Assembly (NCBI GenBank): GCA_963806335.1
Contig: CAWDXO010000015.1
Coordinates: 1-64,000 of the forward strand
Length of the DNA: 64,000 bases
Direction: 5' to 3'
Origin: Palsa-504 sp963806335
Lineage (GTDB): Bacteria > Actinomycetota > Actinomycetes > Streptosporangiales > Streptosporangiaceae
The position numbers and the translations under genes were made by a program. Each line of letters opens with the position of its first letter. Position 1 is the first letter of the stretch. The notes under the pieces are model-generated. The model was not told the origin of the DNA. It ran no database searches and was given only the letters and a program-made list of their open reading frames with translations. Shown one piece after another: positions 1-8,571 of this stretch.

Positions 1-296
1 CCGTCATGACGAATCGCCTCCTCAGGGCATGCTGCGCGGCGCACAAATGCCCTGTGGGGCGGCGCGCGTGTCATCGACCGGGTGCTCATAACCCTAGCGG
101 AGCCGGGCTGAGACCGTGGGTCTGGCGCGCCGGCCGGACCGCGCCGCGAAGGCGGCGAACTCATCGCGCCGCCGTCGCAGCCATATCTAAGCCGTTCCAG
201 CGGAGGCGCGGGCGATTCGCCGATACTAGAATCAACGTCCCGACCCAGCTGCCAAATATCGAACATGTATTTGATCATAACAGGCGGGTAAGACAG
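1..296. other. Window edge, no gene recognised
   Basis: I see no convincing coding region here. The open frames have poor third-position GC and no recognisable domain. A slightly AT-richer stretch at about 235-295 lies downstream of the stop of the neighbouring minus-strand gene, so it is the 3' flank of that gene rather than a promoter for it. Confidence 0.4.
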
Positions 297-1061
297 TCAA
301 GACCAGCGGACTCGCACGCTCGAGCGCCAGGCGGCGAGGACGCCGTCGTCACCGCTGATCGCGACGCCGGCCGGGCCGGCCTCTGAGCGGTTCCACAGGA
401 ACAGGTACAGGCCGGTGGCCGGCCCGGTCACGACGTTCTGGCCAGGACCGGGGCTCCGGCCTCGATACGCCTGGATCCGGCTGTCCGTCGCGGAAAGGTA
501 CCAGGCATCGCCGGTGTCGGCCGCCGTTATCTGCATCTCGCCTTCACCAGAGGACGACGGGCGGTATTTACGGCGCGCCCCGAAGCCCATGATCAGCTCG
601 TCGATGCCGTCGGCCGCGAACCCGGGTGCGTAATCGGGCCGCTTTCCCGCGGCGCTTTCGGCGTCGGCCCGGTGGATGGCGGTCTCGTGCGCCTGCCGCC
701 GGGCCCAGAAACCCAGTGCGGAGGGAGCGCCGAAGAGCGTGGCGCACTCCAGGTCCGGGTCGGCGGTCGCCAGCGTTTCGACCAGGGCGGCATGTCCCGC
801 GCGGAACCAGGCGAGGAGGTCGTGGTCGGCCGCGCCGCTGGCGAGCATCTCCTCTTCCGGCGGGCCGTCCAGGATGCTGGCCGGACACTCGGCGATATGC
901 CTGGCCGCCCACCGGTGGATGTGCCCGGTATGCCGCAGCAGGTCCTTGACGAGCCAGGGCGGGCAGGGCGGGACGGCGGCTTCCAGGCCGGCCCGTTCGG
1001 CCGCGTCGGCTAGCAGGTTGCCTTGCTCGCGCAGGGCCTCGATGTGCTCGGCGATCTCCAC
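297..1061 (-). CDS. Maleylpyruvate isomerase family mycothiol-dependent enzyme (MDMPI N-terminal domain)
   Basis: This 254-residue protein looks like the TIGR03083 / MDMPI metal-binding family of Actinobacteria, a DinB-like four-helix bundle that uses mycothiol. Seen in the sequence: an N-terminal helix (MEIAEHIEAL), then WLVKDLLRHTGHIHRW at about residues 36-51, which supplies the first conserved histidines, and the helix RRQAHETAIHRADAE at about 121-135, which supplies the HxxxH pair. A C-terminal SCP2-like domain (about 160-254) follows, as in full-length family members. The characterised relative isomerises maleylpyruvate in the gentisate pathway, but most paralogues have unknown substrates, so a gentisate role is not established even though a gentisate dioxygenase gene lies at 24.7 kb. 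It is a single gene, not overlapping its neighbours. Confidence 0.75.
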   Translation of the reverse strand: MEIAEHIEALREQGNLLADAAERAGLEAAVPPCPPWLVKDLLRHTGHIHRWAARHIAECPASILDGPPEEEMLASGAADHDLLAWFRAGHAALVETLATADPDLECATLFGAPSALGFWARRQAHETAIHRADAESAAGKRPDYAPGFAADGIDELIMGFGARRKYRPSSSGEGEMQITAADTGDAWYLSATDSRIQAYRGRSPGPGQNVVTGPATGLYLFLWNRSEAGPAGVAISGDDGVLAAWRSSVRVRWS

Positions 1062-1183
1062 AGGCCCATTCTGCCCGGCCGGACCGGCCCAGGCTTGAAG
1101 ATCCGTGCCTGTTTTCCGACTAGCGCAGGGACCGGCGGGCCGGTTCGCTGCTCGCCGTCGGCGACGGGCTCGAGGGGGCTGCT

Positions 1184-2113
1184 CTAGGTCTCAGCGCGCA
1201 GGACATCCAGCGCGTGGGCCAGGTCGGCGGGGTAGGTACTGGTGAACGAGACCTCGCCGCCGCCGGCGGGGTGGGCGAAGGTCAGGCTGACCGCGTGCAG
1301 CCACTGGCGGGTCAGGCCGAGCCGGGCCGCCAGCACCGGGTCGGCGCCGTAGAGCAGGTCGCCGACGCAGGGATGCCTGATAGCAGCCATGTGCACCCTG
1401 ATCTGATGGGTCCGGCCCGTTTCCAGTTGGACCGACACCAGGCTGGCGCCCCGGAACGCCTCCAGCGTGTCGTAATGCGTCACGCTCGGCCGGCCGTCGC
1501 TGACCACCGCGAATCTTCCGTCGCCGGACGGGTGCCTGCCGATCGGGGCGTCCACGGTGCCGCGCAGCGGATCGGGATGTCCCTGCACGAGCGCGTGATA
1601 CCGCTTGTCCACGGTACGTTCGCGGAAGGCCCGTTTCAGCTCGCTGTAGGCCCGCTCGCTCTTGGCCACCACCATCACGCCGGTGGTGTTCGCGTCCAGG
1701 CGGTGCACGATGCCCTGGCGTTCGGCGGCGCCGCTGGTGGCCACCGTGTGCCCGGCCGCGACCAGCCCGCCGATGACGGTCGGCCCTGACCAGCCGGGGG
1801 TCGGATGCGCGGCCACGCCACGCGGCTTGTCCACCACCACGATGTCGTCGTCCTCGTACAGCACGACCAGGCCCTCGACCACCCGCGGAGGCTCGGCGGC
1901 CCGCGGCGTCGGGAGCGTGACCTGCAGCGGCTCGCCGGCCAGCACGCGGTCCGACTTAGCCGCGGTCCGGCCGTCGAGCAGGACCAGGCCGTCACCGATC
2001 AGTTCCGCCGCCTTGGACCTGGACAGCCCGAACATCCTGGCCATGGCGGCATCCAGCCGCTCGCCGTCCAGGCCTTCGGGGACGGCGAGCTCCCGCTGAC
2101 CCGGAGCCGTCAT
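1184..2113 (-). CDS. rluD: RluA-family 23S rRNA pseudouridine synthase (RluD-like)
   Basis: Isomerises uridines in 23S rRNA to pseudouridine. The 309-residue protein has an N-terminal S4 RNA-binding domain (about residues 15-75, GERLDAAMARMFGLSRSKA) and the RluA catalytic domain. Its active-site motif HRLDANTTGVMVVAKS lies at about 137-152 and the aspartate of HRLD is the nucleophile. A further family signature is GRTHQIRVHM at about 232-241. Length is typical. It begins inside the lspA stop region (overlap 2110-2113), so it is probably translated in an operon with lspA. The order lspA-rluD beside ileS and wag31 is that of Streptomyces and other actinomycetes. The exact uridine target cannot be told from sequence. 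Confidence 0.92.
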   Translation of the reverse strand: MTAPGQRELAVPEGLDGERLDAAMARMFGLSRSKAAELIGDGLVLLDGRTAAKSDRVLAGEPLQVTLPTPRAAEPPRVVEGLVVLYEDDDIVVVDKPRGVAAHPTPGWSGPTVIGGLVAAGHTVATSGAAERQGIVHRLDANTTGVMVVAKSERAYSELKRAFRERTVDKRYHALVQGHPDPLRGTVDAPIGRHPSGDGRFAVVSDGRPSVTHYDTLEAFRGASLVSVQLETGRTHQIRVHMAAIRHPCVGDLLYGADPVLAARLGLTRQWLHAVSLTFAHPAGGGEVSFTSTYPADLAHALDVLRAET

Positions 2114-2826
2114 CGCGCGCCGTCCGCGGTCGGAGACTCGGCGGTCCTCGGAACGGTCCTTGACTTCGGATCCGGATTATCCGGTTTCGGATAATCCGGA
2201 TCCGGATAATCCGGTCCTGGGATATCCGGCCCTGGGATATCTGAGGCTGGAGAGCCGGTCGCCTTAACGGTCCGGGTGCCGTCGAGGCGGATGCCTCGCA
2301 GGGCGAGCAGCACGACGAGCACGCCAGCGCAGACGATGGAGGAGTCGGCGAGGTTGAAGACCGGCCAGTGCGGCAGCTGGATCCAGTCCACGACGTGCCC
2401 CTGGAACGGCGCCGGGGCGCGGAAGATCCGGTCGAGCAGGTTGCCGGTGGCCCCGCCGAGCAGCAGCCCGAGCGCGATGGCCCAGCCGATGCTGCGCAGG
2501 TTCCGCGCGGTCCGCAGGATGTAGACGATCACGCCGAGGGCGATGGCCGTGAACACGATCGTCATGGACGTGCCGATGCTGAACGCCGCTCCGCCGTTAC
2601 GGGTCAGCGTGATCGTGAGCAGGCCGCCGAGCAGCCGGATGGGCAGATGGTTAGCCATCTTCGCGACCACGATGGCCTTGGAGATGACGTCGGCGGCGAT
2701 AACGAACAGGGCCACCCCGACCAGCAGGCCGATCCGGCGCGGCCGTCCGGGCGCGCCGGCCTGCCGCCCTCCCCCCGCGGCCTCCGGGTCGGCCCCGTTC
2801 AGCGGCGTTCCTGCCGCTGCTTGCAC
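2110..2826 (-). CDS. lspA: Lipoprotein signal peptidase (signal peptidase II)
   Basis: Membrane aspartyl protease that removes signal peptides from diacylated prolipoproteins. Family motifs are all visible: the first transmembrane helix with a conserved Asp (FVIAADVISK), TRNGGAAFSI, GGATGNLLDR (first catalytic Asp) and FNLADSSI (second catalytic Asp), with four hydrophobic helices in between. The frame stays open to 2898, but that would overlap the upstream zinc-finger gene by 100 bp. I therefore prefer the GTG at 2826, which overlaps it by about 28 bp; no start is strongly supported by a ribosome binding site. After the last helix the protein has an unusual hydrophilic tail of about 55 residues rich in D, P and G, built from a short tandem repeat (see 2165-2245). 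The core enzyme looks intact. Confidence 0.88.
   Translation of the reverse strand: MQAAAGTPLNGADPEAAGGGRQAGAPGRPRRIGLLVGVALFVIAADVISKAIVVAKMANHLPIRLLGGLLTITLTRNGGAAFSIGTSMTIVFTAIALGVIVYILRTARNLRSIGWAIALGLLLGGATGNLLDRIFRAPAPFQGHVVDWIQLPHWPVFNLADSSIVCAGVLVVLLALRGIRLDGTRTVKATGSPASDIPGPDIPGPDYPDPDYPKPDNPDPKSRTVPRTAESPTADGAR
2165..2245. repeat. Tandem repeat in lspA 3' end (GGATAATCCGG-type units)
   Basis: Degenerate tandem copies of about 12-15 bp containing GGATAATCCGG or GGATATCCGG lie inside the lspA reading frame. Each unit is near-palindromic. On the coding strand they give PDIPGPDIPGPDYPDPDYP and similar. They lie after the last membrane helix, so they extend only the tail. Confidence 0.75.
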
Positions 2827-3218
2827 TCCACGCACAGGGTCGCCTGCGGAAAGGCCAGCAGGCGCGCCTTCCCTATCGGCTTGCCGCAGGATTCGCATAC
2901 TCCATATGTTCCCGCATCAATCCGGCCCCGGGCACGCTCACCCTGGTCGAGCAAGTCCTGGGCGTTCTGGGTCAGGGCCATCTCCTGCTCGCGTTCGAAC
3001 GTCTTCGTCCCGGCGTCCGCCTCGTCACCACTGCCGTCCCGGGTCAAGCCGGTGAGGCGCTCGGCCAGGTCAGCCGCTTTCTTGTCGATATCGGCGCGCA
3101 GGCCGACGGCTTCTGAGTCAAGCTCGGTCAACACCTGCCGCAGTTCCTCTGCGGTCCAGGGCTTCTCGCCTGGCCGCACCGGAGGGCCAGCGGTGTCGGA
3201 CCGCGGAGCTGCGGGCAT
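2799..3218 (-). CDS. DksA/TraR-type C4 zinc-finger protein
   Basis: This 139-residue protein has a C-terminal four-cysteine zinc finger of the DksA/TraR type. CESCGKPIGKARL and the following CVECK give CxxC-x17-CxxC at about residues 112-134. It is preceded by a helical region (about 20-105) that would form the coiled coil entering the RNA polymerase secondary channel in characterised relatives. The finger fits Pfam zf-dskA_traR. It lies upstream of lspA, overlapping its start region, and is divergent from ileS. Actinomycete members next to ileS/lspA are common, but their role in transcription is less clear than that of E. coli DksA, so I do not assign the dksA symbol. The N-terminal 20 residues are low complexity and the start could be slightly downstream. 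Confidence 0.85.
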   Translation of the reverse strand: MPAAPRSDTAGPPVRPGEKPWTAEELRQVLTELDSEAVGLRADIDKKAADLAERLTGLTRDGSGDEADAGTKTFEREQEMALTQNAQDLLDQGERARGRIDAGTYGVCESCGKPIGKARLLAFPQATLCVECKQRQERR

Positions 3219-3351
3219 GCGCGGCCTCCGTTCAAGTTGAGGAAAGCTGAGGAACTAGTCACCGGAGGATAAGTCGCGGTGCTACGCGTGGCAAACCAGG
3301 CCGCCAACGCGGCGACCCGGCGGTTCCGCGACAGAGCGGTTCAGCTACCCT
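3219..3351. promoter_or_regulatory. Divergent promoter region, zinc-finger gene / ileS
   Basis: This 133-bp spacer separates the start of the minus-strand zinc-finger gene from ileS, so it must hold promoters for both. TACCCT at 3346-3351 ends six bases before a GTG at 3358, which would fit a -10 box (TANNNT) for a leaderless ileS message starting at GTG. No ribosome binding site precedes the ATG at 3352. A GGCGGTTCCGCG stretch (3319-3330) resembles the T-box core, but I do not see a specifier codon. Confidence 0.35.
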
Positions 3352-6300
3352 ATGCCGGTGCAGGGATTCGAACCGCTGCCCGCGCAGGTCGACCTGCCCG
3401 CGCTCGAGCGAGAGATACTCGCCCGCTGGGAGGCGACGGGAATCTTCGAGCGGTCGCTGAAGCAGACCGCGGCCGGACCGTCCTGGATTTTCTACGAGGG
3501 CCCGCCGACCGCCAACGGGATGCCGGGCGTGCATCACGTGGAGGCGCGGACCTTCAAGGACCTTTTCCCGAGGTTCAAGACCATGCAGGGGTTTCACGTC
3601 CCGCGCAAGGCCGGCTGGGACTGCCACGGGCTCCCGGTCGAGGTCGCGGTGGAAAGGGAACTCGGCCTCACCGGGAAGCGGGACATCGAGGCGTACGGGG
3701 TGGCCCAGTTCAACGCGCGGTGCCGCGAATCAGTGCTCAGGCACGTCGACGCGTGGCTTGAGATGTCACGCCGGATGGGTTACTGGGCCGATTTCGACCG
3801 CGCCTACCAGACCATGGACCCCAGCTACATCGAGTCGGTCTGGTGGTCGCTCAAGGTCATCTACGACGCCGGACTGCTGGTCCGCGACTTCCGGATCAGC
3901 CCGTACTGCCCGCGGTGCGGCACGCCGCTTTCCGACCACGAGATGGGCCAGCCCGACGTTTACCAGACCGTCCGCGACCCGGCGATCACGGTCAGGTTCC
4001 GGCTGCTCGCGCTGCCGCCGACCGCACCAGCCGAACTGGAGGGCGCCGACCTGCTCGTCTGGACCACCACGCCGTGGACGTTGGTCTCCAACACCGCGGT
4101 GGCGGTCCACCCGGAGGCGACCTATGTGCTGGCCCGCCGGTCGCGAGACGGAGACCGGGTGGTGGTCGCCGAGGACCTATTCGCCCGCGTGCTCGGCGAC
4201 GGCTGGCGTGTCGCGCTCCGGTTCCGCGGGCGGGATCTGGTCGGAACCAAGTACCGACGTCCGTTCGGGATAATAGAGATCCCTAACGCCCATATGGTCG
4301 TTCCGGGGTCATTCGTGACTACCGAAGATGGCACCGGGCTGGTCCACCTGGCCCCCGCGTTCGGCGCCGACGATATGGAAACCTCGCGCGCGCACGGACT
4401 GCCCGTGGTCAACCCGGTCCGGCCGGACGGCCATTTCGAGGACGACGTGTCCATGGTCGGCGGGATGTTCTTCAAGGACGCTGACCAGCGGCTGATCGCC
4501 GACCTCGACGACCGAGGGCTGCTGTTCCGGTCCGAACTGCACGAGCACAGCTACCCGCACTGCTGGCGGTGCGGGACCTTGCTGCTGTATTACGCGCTGC
4601 CCTCGTGGTTCATCAAGACCACGGCGGTCAAGGACAAGCTGCTCGCCGAGAACGAGCGGACGAACTGGTACCCGGCGACGGTCAAGCACGGGCGCTACGG
4701 CGAATGGCTGCGCAACAACGTGGACTGGGCGCTGTCCCGGACCAGGTACTGGGGTACGCCGCTGCCGCTGTGGGTGTGTTCCGAATCGCATGTGACCTGC
4801 GTCGGCTCACTGGCCGAGCTGTCCTCGCTGGCCGGCCGGGACCTGACGGGGCTTGACCCGCACCGGCCGTTCGTCGACACGGTCACGTTCTCCTGCCCGC
4901 AGTGCGGGGCACGCGCGCGGCGGGTGCCCGAGGTGATCGACGTCTGGTACGACTCCGGCTCGATGCCGTTCGCCCAGTACGGCGCCCCGCTGAAAAACGC
5001 GGAGGAGTTCTACGCTGCATACCCGGCCCAGTTCATCTGCGAGGCGCTCGACCAGACCCGCGGCTGGTTCTACTCGCTGATGGCCGTGGGCACGATGGTG
5101 TTCGGCCGGTCGGCGTACGAGAACGTGGTGTGCGTGGGACTGCTCGTCGACGAGACGGGCCGCAAGATGAGCAAGCACCTCGGCAACGTGCTCGAGCCGA
5201 TATCACTGATGGAGGCGCACGGCGCCGACGCGCTGCGCTGGTTCTTCGCGGCCTCCGGCTCGCCGTGGGGCGCCCGCCGGGTCGGGCACGACATGCTCGG
5301 CGAGATTGTCAGGAAGGTGCTGCTGACCTACTGGAACACCGTCTCCTTCCTGGTTCTGTACGCCAACGCCGGCGGCTGGACCGCGGCCGAATTCGGCTCG
5401 GCGCCGCGAGCGGAGGACCGCCCGCTGATCGACCGGTGGATACTCAGCGAGCTGCATTCGGTGCTGCGGGACGTCACCGGCTGGCTGGAGTCCTTCGACA
5501 CCGCCGCCGCGGGCCGGCGGATCGCGACCTTCATCGACGACCTGTCCAACTGGTACGTGCGCCGGTCGCGCCGCCGGTTCTGGGATGGGCCAGCCTCGCC
5601 GGACGGCGCGGCGGCGTTCGCCACGCTGTATGAGTGCGTGCGCGTACTGACGCTGATGATGGCACCGATCACGCCGTTCCTCACCGACTACGTCTGGGGT
5701 GTGCTGCGACCCGCCGACGCGGCCGAGTCCGTGCACCTGGCGTCGTGGCCCTCCCCTAATCCGGCCCTGATCGATCCGGCGCTGTCCGTGCAGATGGCGC
5801 TGACGCGGCGGCTGGTCGAACTCGGGCGTTCGGCCCGTTCCGGTGCTTCTGTCCGCACCAGGCAACCACTGAGCCGGGCGCTGATCGGGGCGCCGGGCTT
5901 CGAGGACCTGCCCGATGAGCTGCGGGGACAGATCGCCGCGGAGCTCAACGTGGCGTCTCTCAGCGACCTCGGTGCCTTGGGGGGTGCCGCCAGGGAGCTG
6001 GTGGATTACGCGGTCAAGCCCAACTTCAGGTCGCTCGGCCGGCGGTTCGCCGCCCGGACGCCCGAGGTGGCGGCCGCCATCGCCGCGACCCCGGCCGCGG
6101 ACATCGCGGCCGCGGTGCGGGCGGGCGGAACCGTATCGGTGCCGGTTTCCGGGGACGAGGTGACCATCGGCGCGGATGACGTGATCGTGACCCAGACGCC
6201 CCGGGCGGGCTGGGCCGTGGCCACCGATGCGGGCGAGACGGTAGCGATCGACACCACAGTCAGCCCGGAACTTCGGCGCGAGGGGCTCGCCCGCGAATTC

Positions 6301-6546
6301 ATCCGGCTCGTCCAGGACGCCAGGAAGAACGACGGGCTGGACGTCACCGACCGGATTTCGCTGCGCTGGTCTGCAGCTGACGAGGAACTGGCCGCCGCGC
6401 TGACTGAGCACGCCGGGCTTATCGCAGGCGAGGTGCTGGCGTCGGACTATGCGAAGTACGAATCCGGTGCCGATGCGTCGGCCCCGGATGCGGTGGAGCA
6501 TGCCGATCCCGATCTGGGACTGAGGTTCTGGCTACGCCGCGCCTGA
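3352..6546 (+). CDS. ileS: Isoleucyl-tRNA synthetase
   Basis: Charges tRNA-Ile. The 1064-residue protein is of the eukaryote-like type 2 IleS length. The class I HIGH motif appears as HHVE at residues 61-64 within PTANGMPGVHHVEARTFKD, a form typical of IleS. KMSKH of the second signature lies at about 605-609 (DETGRKMSKHLGN). The WDCHGLPVE motif is at about 89-97, and the CP1 editing domain follows with TTTPWTL and HLAPAFGADD. Cysteine pairs CPRCG (about 187) and CPQCG (about 515) could bind zinc. The C-terminal anticodon-binding domain is complete. ATG 3352 and GTG 3358 are both possible starts. It is the only plus-strand gene in this stretch of the dcw-linked cluster. Confidence 0.96.
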   Translation: MPVQGFEPLPAQVDLPALEREILARWEATGIFERSLKQTAAGPSWIFYEGPPTANGMPGVHHVEARTFKDLFPRFKTMQGFHVPRKAGWDCHGLPVEVAVERELGLTGKRDIEAYGVAQFNARCRESVLRHVDAWLEMSRRMGYWADFDRAYQTMDPSYIESVWWSLKVIYDAGLLVRDFRISPYCPRCGTPLSDHEMGQPDVYQTVRDPAITVRFRLLALPPTAPAELEGADLLVWTTTPWTLVSNTAVAVHPEATYVLARRSRDGDRVVVAEDLFARVLGDGWRVALRFRGRDLVGTKYRRPFGIIEIPNAHMVVPGSFVTTEDGTGLVHLAPAFGADDMETSRAHGLPVVNPVRPDGHFEDDVSMVGGMFFKDADQRLIADLDDRGLLFRSELHEHSYPHCWRCGTLLLYYALPSWFIKTTAVKDKLLAENERTNWYPATVKHGRYGEWLRNNVDWALSRTRYWGTPLPLWVCSESHVTCVGSLAELSSLAGRDLTGLDPHRPFVDTVTFSCPQCGARARRVPEVIDVWYDSGSMPFAQYGAPLKNAEEFYAAYPAQFICEALDQTRGWFYSLMAVGTMVFGRSAYENVVCVGLLVDETGRKMSKHLGNVLEPISLMEAHGADALRWFFAASGSPWGARRVGHDMLGEIVRKVLLTYWNTVSFLVLYANAGGWTAAEFGSAPRAEDRPLIDRWILSELHSVLRDVTGWLESFDTAAAGRRIATFIDDLSNWYVRRSRRRFWDGPASPDGAAAFATLYECVRVLTLMMAPITPFLTDYVWGVLRPADAAESVHLASWPSPNPALIDPALSVQMALTRRLVELGRSARSGASVRTRQPLSRALIGAPGFEDLPDELRGQIAAELNVASLSDLGALGGAARELVDYAVKPNFRSLGRRFAARTPEVAAAIAATPAADIAAAVRAGGTVSVPVSGDEVTIGADDVIVTQTPRAGWAVATDAGETVAIDTTVSPELRREGLAREFIRLVQDARKNDGLDVTDRISLRWSAADEELAAALTEHAGLIAGEVLASDYAKYESGADASAPDAVEHADPDLGLRFWLRRA

Positions 6547-6603
6547 GGCTATTTGGCTCAGCGGCGTGGGCACGGCCCGGGCTCGGCGCGGGCGTGGCGC
6601 GGC

Positions 6604-6766
6604 GGGTGACCTGGCGCGGCGTGGAGGGTGACCTGGCGCGGCGCGGCGGCGGCGGTCGGACGCGGCTCGGCGCGGCTCGGCGGGGCTCGGCTCGGCGGGG
6701 CTCGGCGCGGCTCGGCTTGGCTCGGCTCGGCGCGGCTTGGCTTGGCTTGGCTTGGCTTGGCTCGGC
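6604..6766. repeat. Pentanucleotide tandem repeat (GGCTC/GGCTT/GGCGC)
   Basis: Downstream of ileS, 6661-6766 is almost entirely a five-base repeat of the form GGCNN (GGCTC, GGCTT, GGCGC, GGGGC). It is preceded by two direct copies of GGGTGACCTGGCGCGGCG at about 6604-6650. The open frames through it (repeats such as KPSQA and AEPRR) are products of the period and not genes. Confidence 0.85.
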
Positions 6767-6770
6767 GGAG

Positions 6771-6818
6771 TGAAACCCGGGTTCCAGCACGCTATCGGGT
6801 GCTGAAACCCGGGTTTCA
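6771..6818. terminator. Long palindrome, probable bidirectional terminator
   Basis: Arms TGAAACCCGGGTTCCAGCAC (6771-6790) and GTGCTGAAACCCGGGTTTCA (6799-6818) pair with one mismatch around an 8-base loop. The palindrome lies between the converging ileS and the 6882-8531 gene, so termination in both directions is a reasonable job. No T-run follows, which is usual in high-GC genomes. Confidence 0.65.
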
Positions 6819-6881
6819 TGTCATAGCCGGATGGCGTGGCGGCCGGATTCGGGATGCGGATGTTACCCGGGGGCCTTCTGG

Positions 6882-8531
6882 TTACTCCTGAGCTCTGTCT
6901 GGCTGATCGGGGAGGCAGGCGCGGCATGGGGTGCAGCCGACCTCCCGGGCCGCGGCGAGCGTCATCTTGTCCAGATCATCCTCACCCATGAAACGGATGA
7001 GAAGGCAGCTTGCGTTGTGGTACCTCGGGACGCCAGGGACCACAGTTACCACGGTCTTGGGATCGGGGCGGCGCTCGGGACCCGCGGCAGGGGGGCTGGC
7101 CTCGACAGCGGAGGCGGGGGCGACGTCGTGCGGGGTGCCGGACCTGGGCGGGGCGACGTCGGGCGGGGTGGCGGGACCGGGCGGGGTGGCGGGACCGGGC
7201 GGGGTGGCGGGACCGGGCGGGGTGGCGGGACCGGCGCCGGCAGGCTCGGGCTCCGGGGGTTTCGGCGTGATCACGGGGGCTGCGTTCGCCTGGGCGTCTT
7301 GGGCAGCGGGCACTGATCTGGCCGCAGAAGATGCGGCGTCGGCGAGGCGACCGGCGGGCCGGTGGTCGGGCGGCGGGGACGCTGGCGCGGGTTTGGGGGC
7401 GGGCGATTCCGGCGGTAGCGCTGGGGGCTGTTGGGCTGGCGGCTGGGGGCCTCGAGCGACAGCGGGCTGGGAGTCCTGGGCGGGCTGGGGATCCTGGGCG
7501 GCTGGCGGCTGAGCCGTGGTGCCTGGCTGATCCTTAGCGCCTGGTCGGGCCAGAGCGCCGGGCTCGCTCGTGGCATTCGGCGGACCAGGGGCTTGGGCGG
7601 GTTCCGGGGCCTTGGGGGACGCCGAAGGCGGGGCGGGCGCCGCAGCTGGTACGGCTGGGGGGGTCTTGGCGGCGGGCGCGGCTGGGGGCGCCTCGGCGGA
7701 CGCGGCGGAGGCCGACATGGGCACCGCGGGTTCACCGGCGGCGGGAGCCTGGTCGGAGGCTGAGGGCGGGGCCGGCCTTGAGGGCGAGGCAGGACGGGCG
7801 GCTGGCTGGGCTGGACCGGGGGGCTGGACCGGAACTGAGTCCACGCGCCGCTCCCACACGCTGGGGGCCGGGGACTGGGAGGCGCCGCCGGAACGCGGCG
7901 TGAACGCGGGCGACGGACGCTGGAAGGCGGCCGGACGCGGCACCGGGGGAACTACCGGCTCCGAAGACCGCGGAGATCCGGCGGCGGGCGTTTCGGCCGA
8001 GCGGGTACCTGGTGCCTGGGCGGCAGGCTGGGACTGGGGAGCGGCTGGCTGGGCCCGGGGGAAGGTGCCCGTCGGGGGGACGGCGCTCTCCCAGAGCGCG
8101 CCCTCTGTAGCGCGGCCGGAAGGCACATTTCCGGCGACCGGGTCCGCCGACCGATTGCGCGCGGCGGCGCTGGTAGCGGCGGGCTGGGCGGTAGCAGGCC
8201 GGGCGGCGGGTTCCCAGAGCGGATCAGCAGGCTCCCAGACCGGCCCCGCGGCGGACGGACGCGAATAGGCCGCGGACCCCGGCGCTGCCTGCGGGCCCTG
8301 GAACGCAGCGGCCTGGGCGGCCACCGGCTCCGGCACGCCCACGTCAGATGCGGCCGTCTCGGGCTTGCCGAACAGCTCACGCCGCTTGACGGCCGCACCT
8401 ACACCTAGGGCTAGCAGGGCTACGCCGCTGACGCCGATCGCAACGTAGACGAGCAACAGCTTGCTGGTGACCACACCAGCGACCAGGAGTCCGACCGCGA
8501 CGACCACGAGAAACGCACTGAAACGGATCAC
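6882..8531 (-). CDS. Membrane protein with long Pro/Ala-rich linker and C-terminal Cys/His domain
   Basis: I recognise no named family. The 549-residue protein starts with two close hydrophobic segments (about residues 5-22 and 27-46, MIRFSAFLVVVAVGLL and LLLVYVAIGVSGVALL), followed by a short basic stretch. About 400 residues of low-complexity Pro/Ala/Ser sequence follow, presumably an unstructured linker. The last ~60 residues are conserved-looking: VPGVPRYHNASCLLI, then GCTPCRACLPD. The spacing H-x3-C ... C-x2-C-x2-C resembles small zinc-binding modules of the form YHxxxC ... PCxxC found at the ends of several secreted or membrane proteins. It lies directly downstream of wag31 on the same strand, which suggests an envelope or polar-growth link (inference). 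The linker contains an 18-bp tandem repeat (7161-7232). Confidence 0.7.
   Translation of the reverse strand: MIRFSAFLVVVAVGLLVAGVVTSKLLLVYVAIGVSGVALLALGVGAAVKRRELFGKPETAASDVGVPEPVAAQAAAFQGPQAAPGSAAYSRPSAAGPVWEPADPLWEPAARPATAQPAATSAAARNRSADPVAGNVPSGRATEGALWESAVPPTGTFPRAQPAAPQSQPAAQAPGTRSAETPAAGSPRSSEPVVPPVPRPAAFQRPSPAFTPRSGGASQSPAPSVWERRVDSVPVQPPGPAQPAARPASPSRPAPPSASDQAPAAGEPAVPMSASAASAEAPPAAPAAKTPPAVPAAAPAPPSASPKAPEPAQAPGPPNATSEPGALARPGAKDQPGTTAQPPAAQDPQPAQDSQPAVARGPQPPAQQPPALPPESPAPKPAPASPPPDHRPAGRLADAASSAARSVPAAQDAQANAAPVITPKPPEPEPAGAGPATPPGPATPPGPATPPGPATPPDVAPPRSGTPHDVAPASAVEASPPAAGPERRPDPKTVVTVVPGVPRYHNASCLLIRFMGEDDLDKMTLAAAREVGCTPCRACLPDQPDRAQE
7161..7232. repeat. 18-bp tandem repeat, four copies
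   Basis: Four exact copies of GGGCGGGGTGGCGGGACC at 7161, 7179, 7197 and 7215. The period is a multiple of three, so the reading frame of the minus-strand gene is kept and each copy adds the six residues GPATPP. Copy number is likely to vary between strains. Confidence 0.9.
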
Positions 8532-8571
8532 AGGCGTTCTCCCAGCGGCCCCCGCAGCTCCTCGTTACGGC

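Noticed and set aside
3219..3351. T-box riboswitch in front of ileS
   Set aside because: GGCGGTTCCGCG is close to the T-box core, and actinobacterial ileS genes often have translational T-boxes. But I see no isoleucine ATC specifier in a stem loop, the leader is short, and a leaderless start is possible.
5203..6501. 432-residue minus-strand ORF opposite ileS
   Set aside because: Antisense to the well-conserved C-terminal part of ileS; Arg/Gly/Pro-rich composition typical of shadow frames in high-GC DNA.
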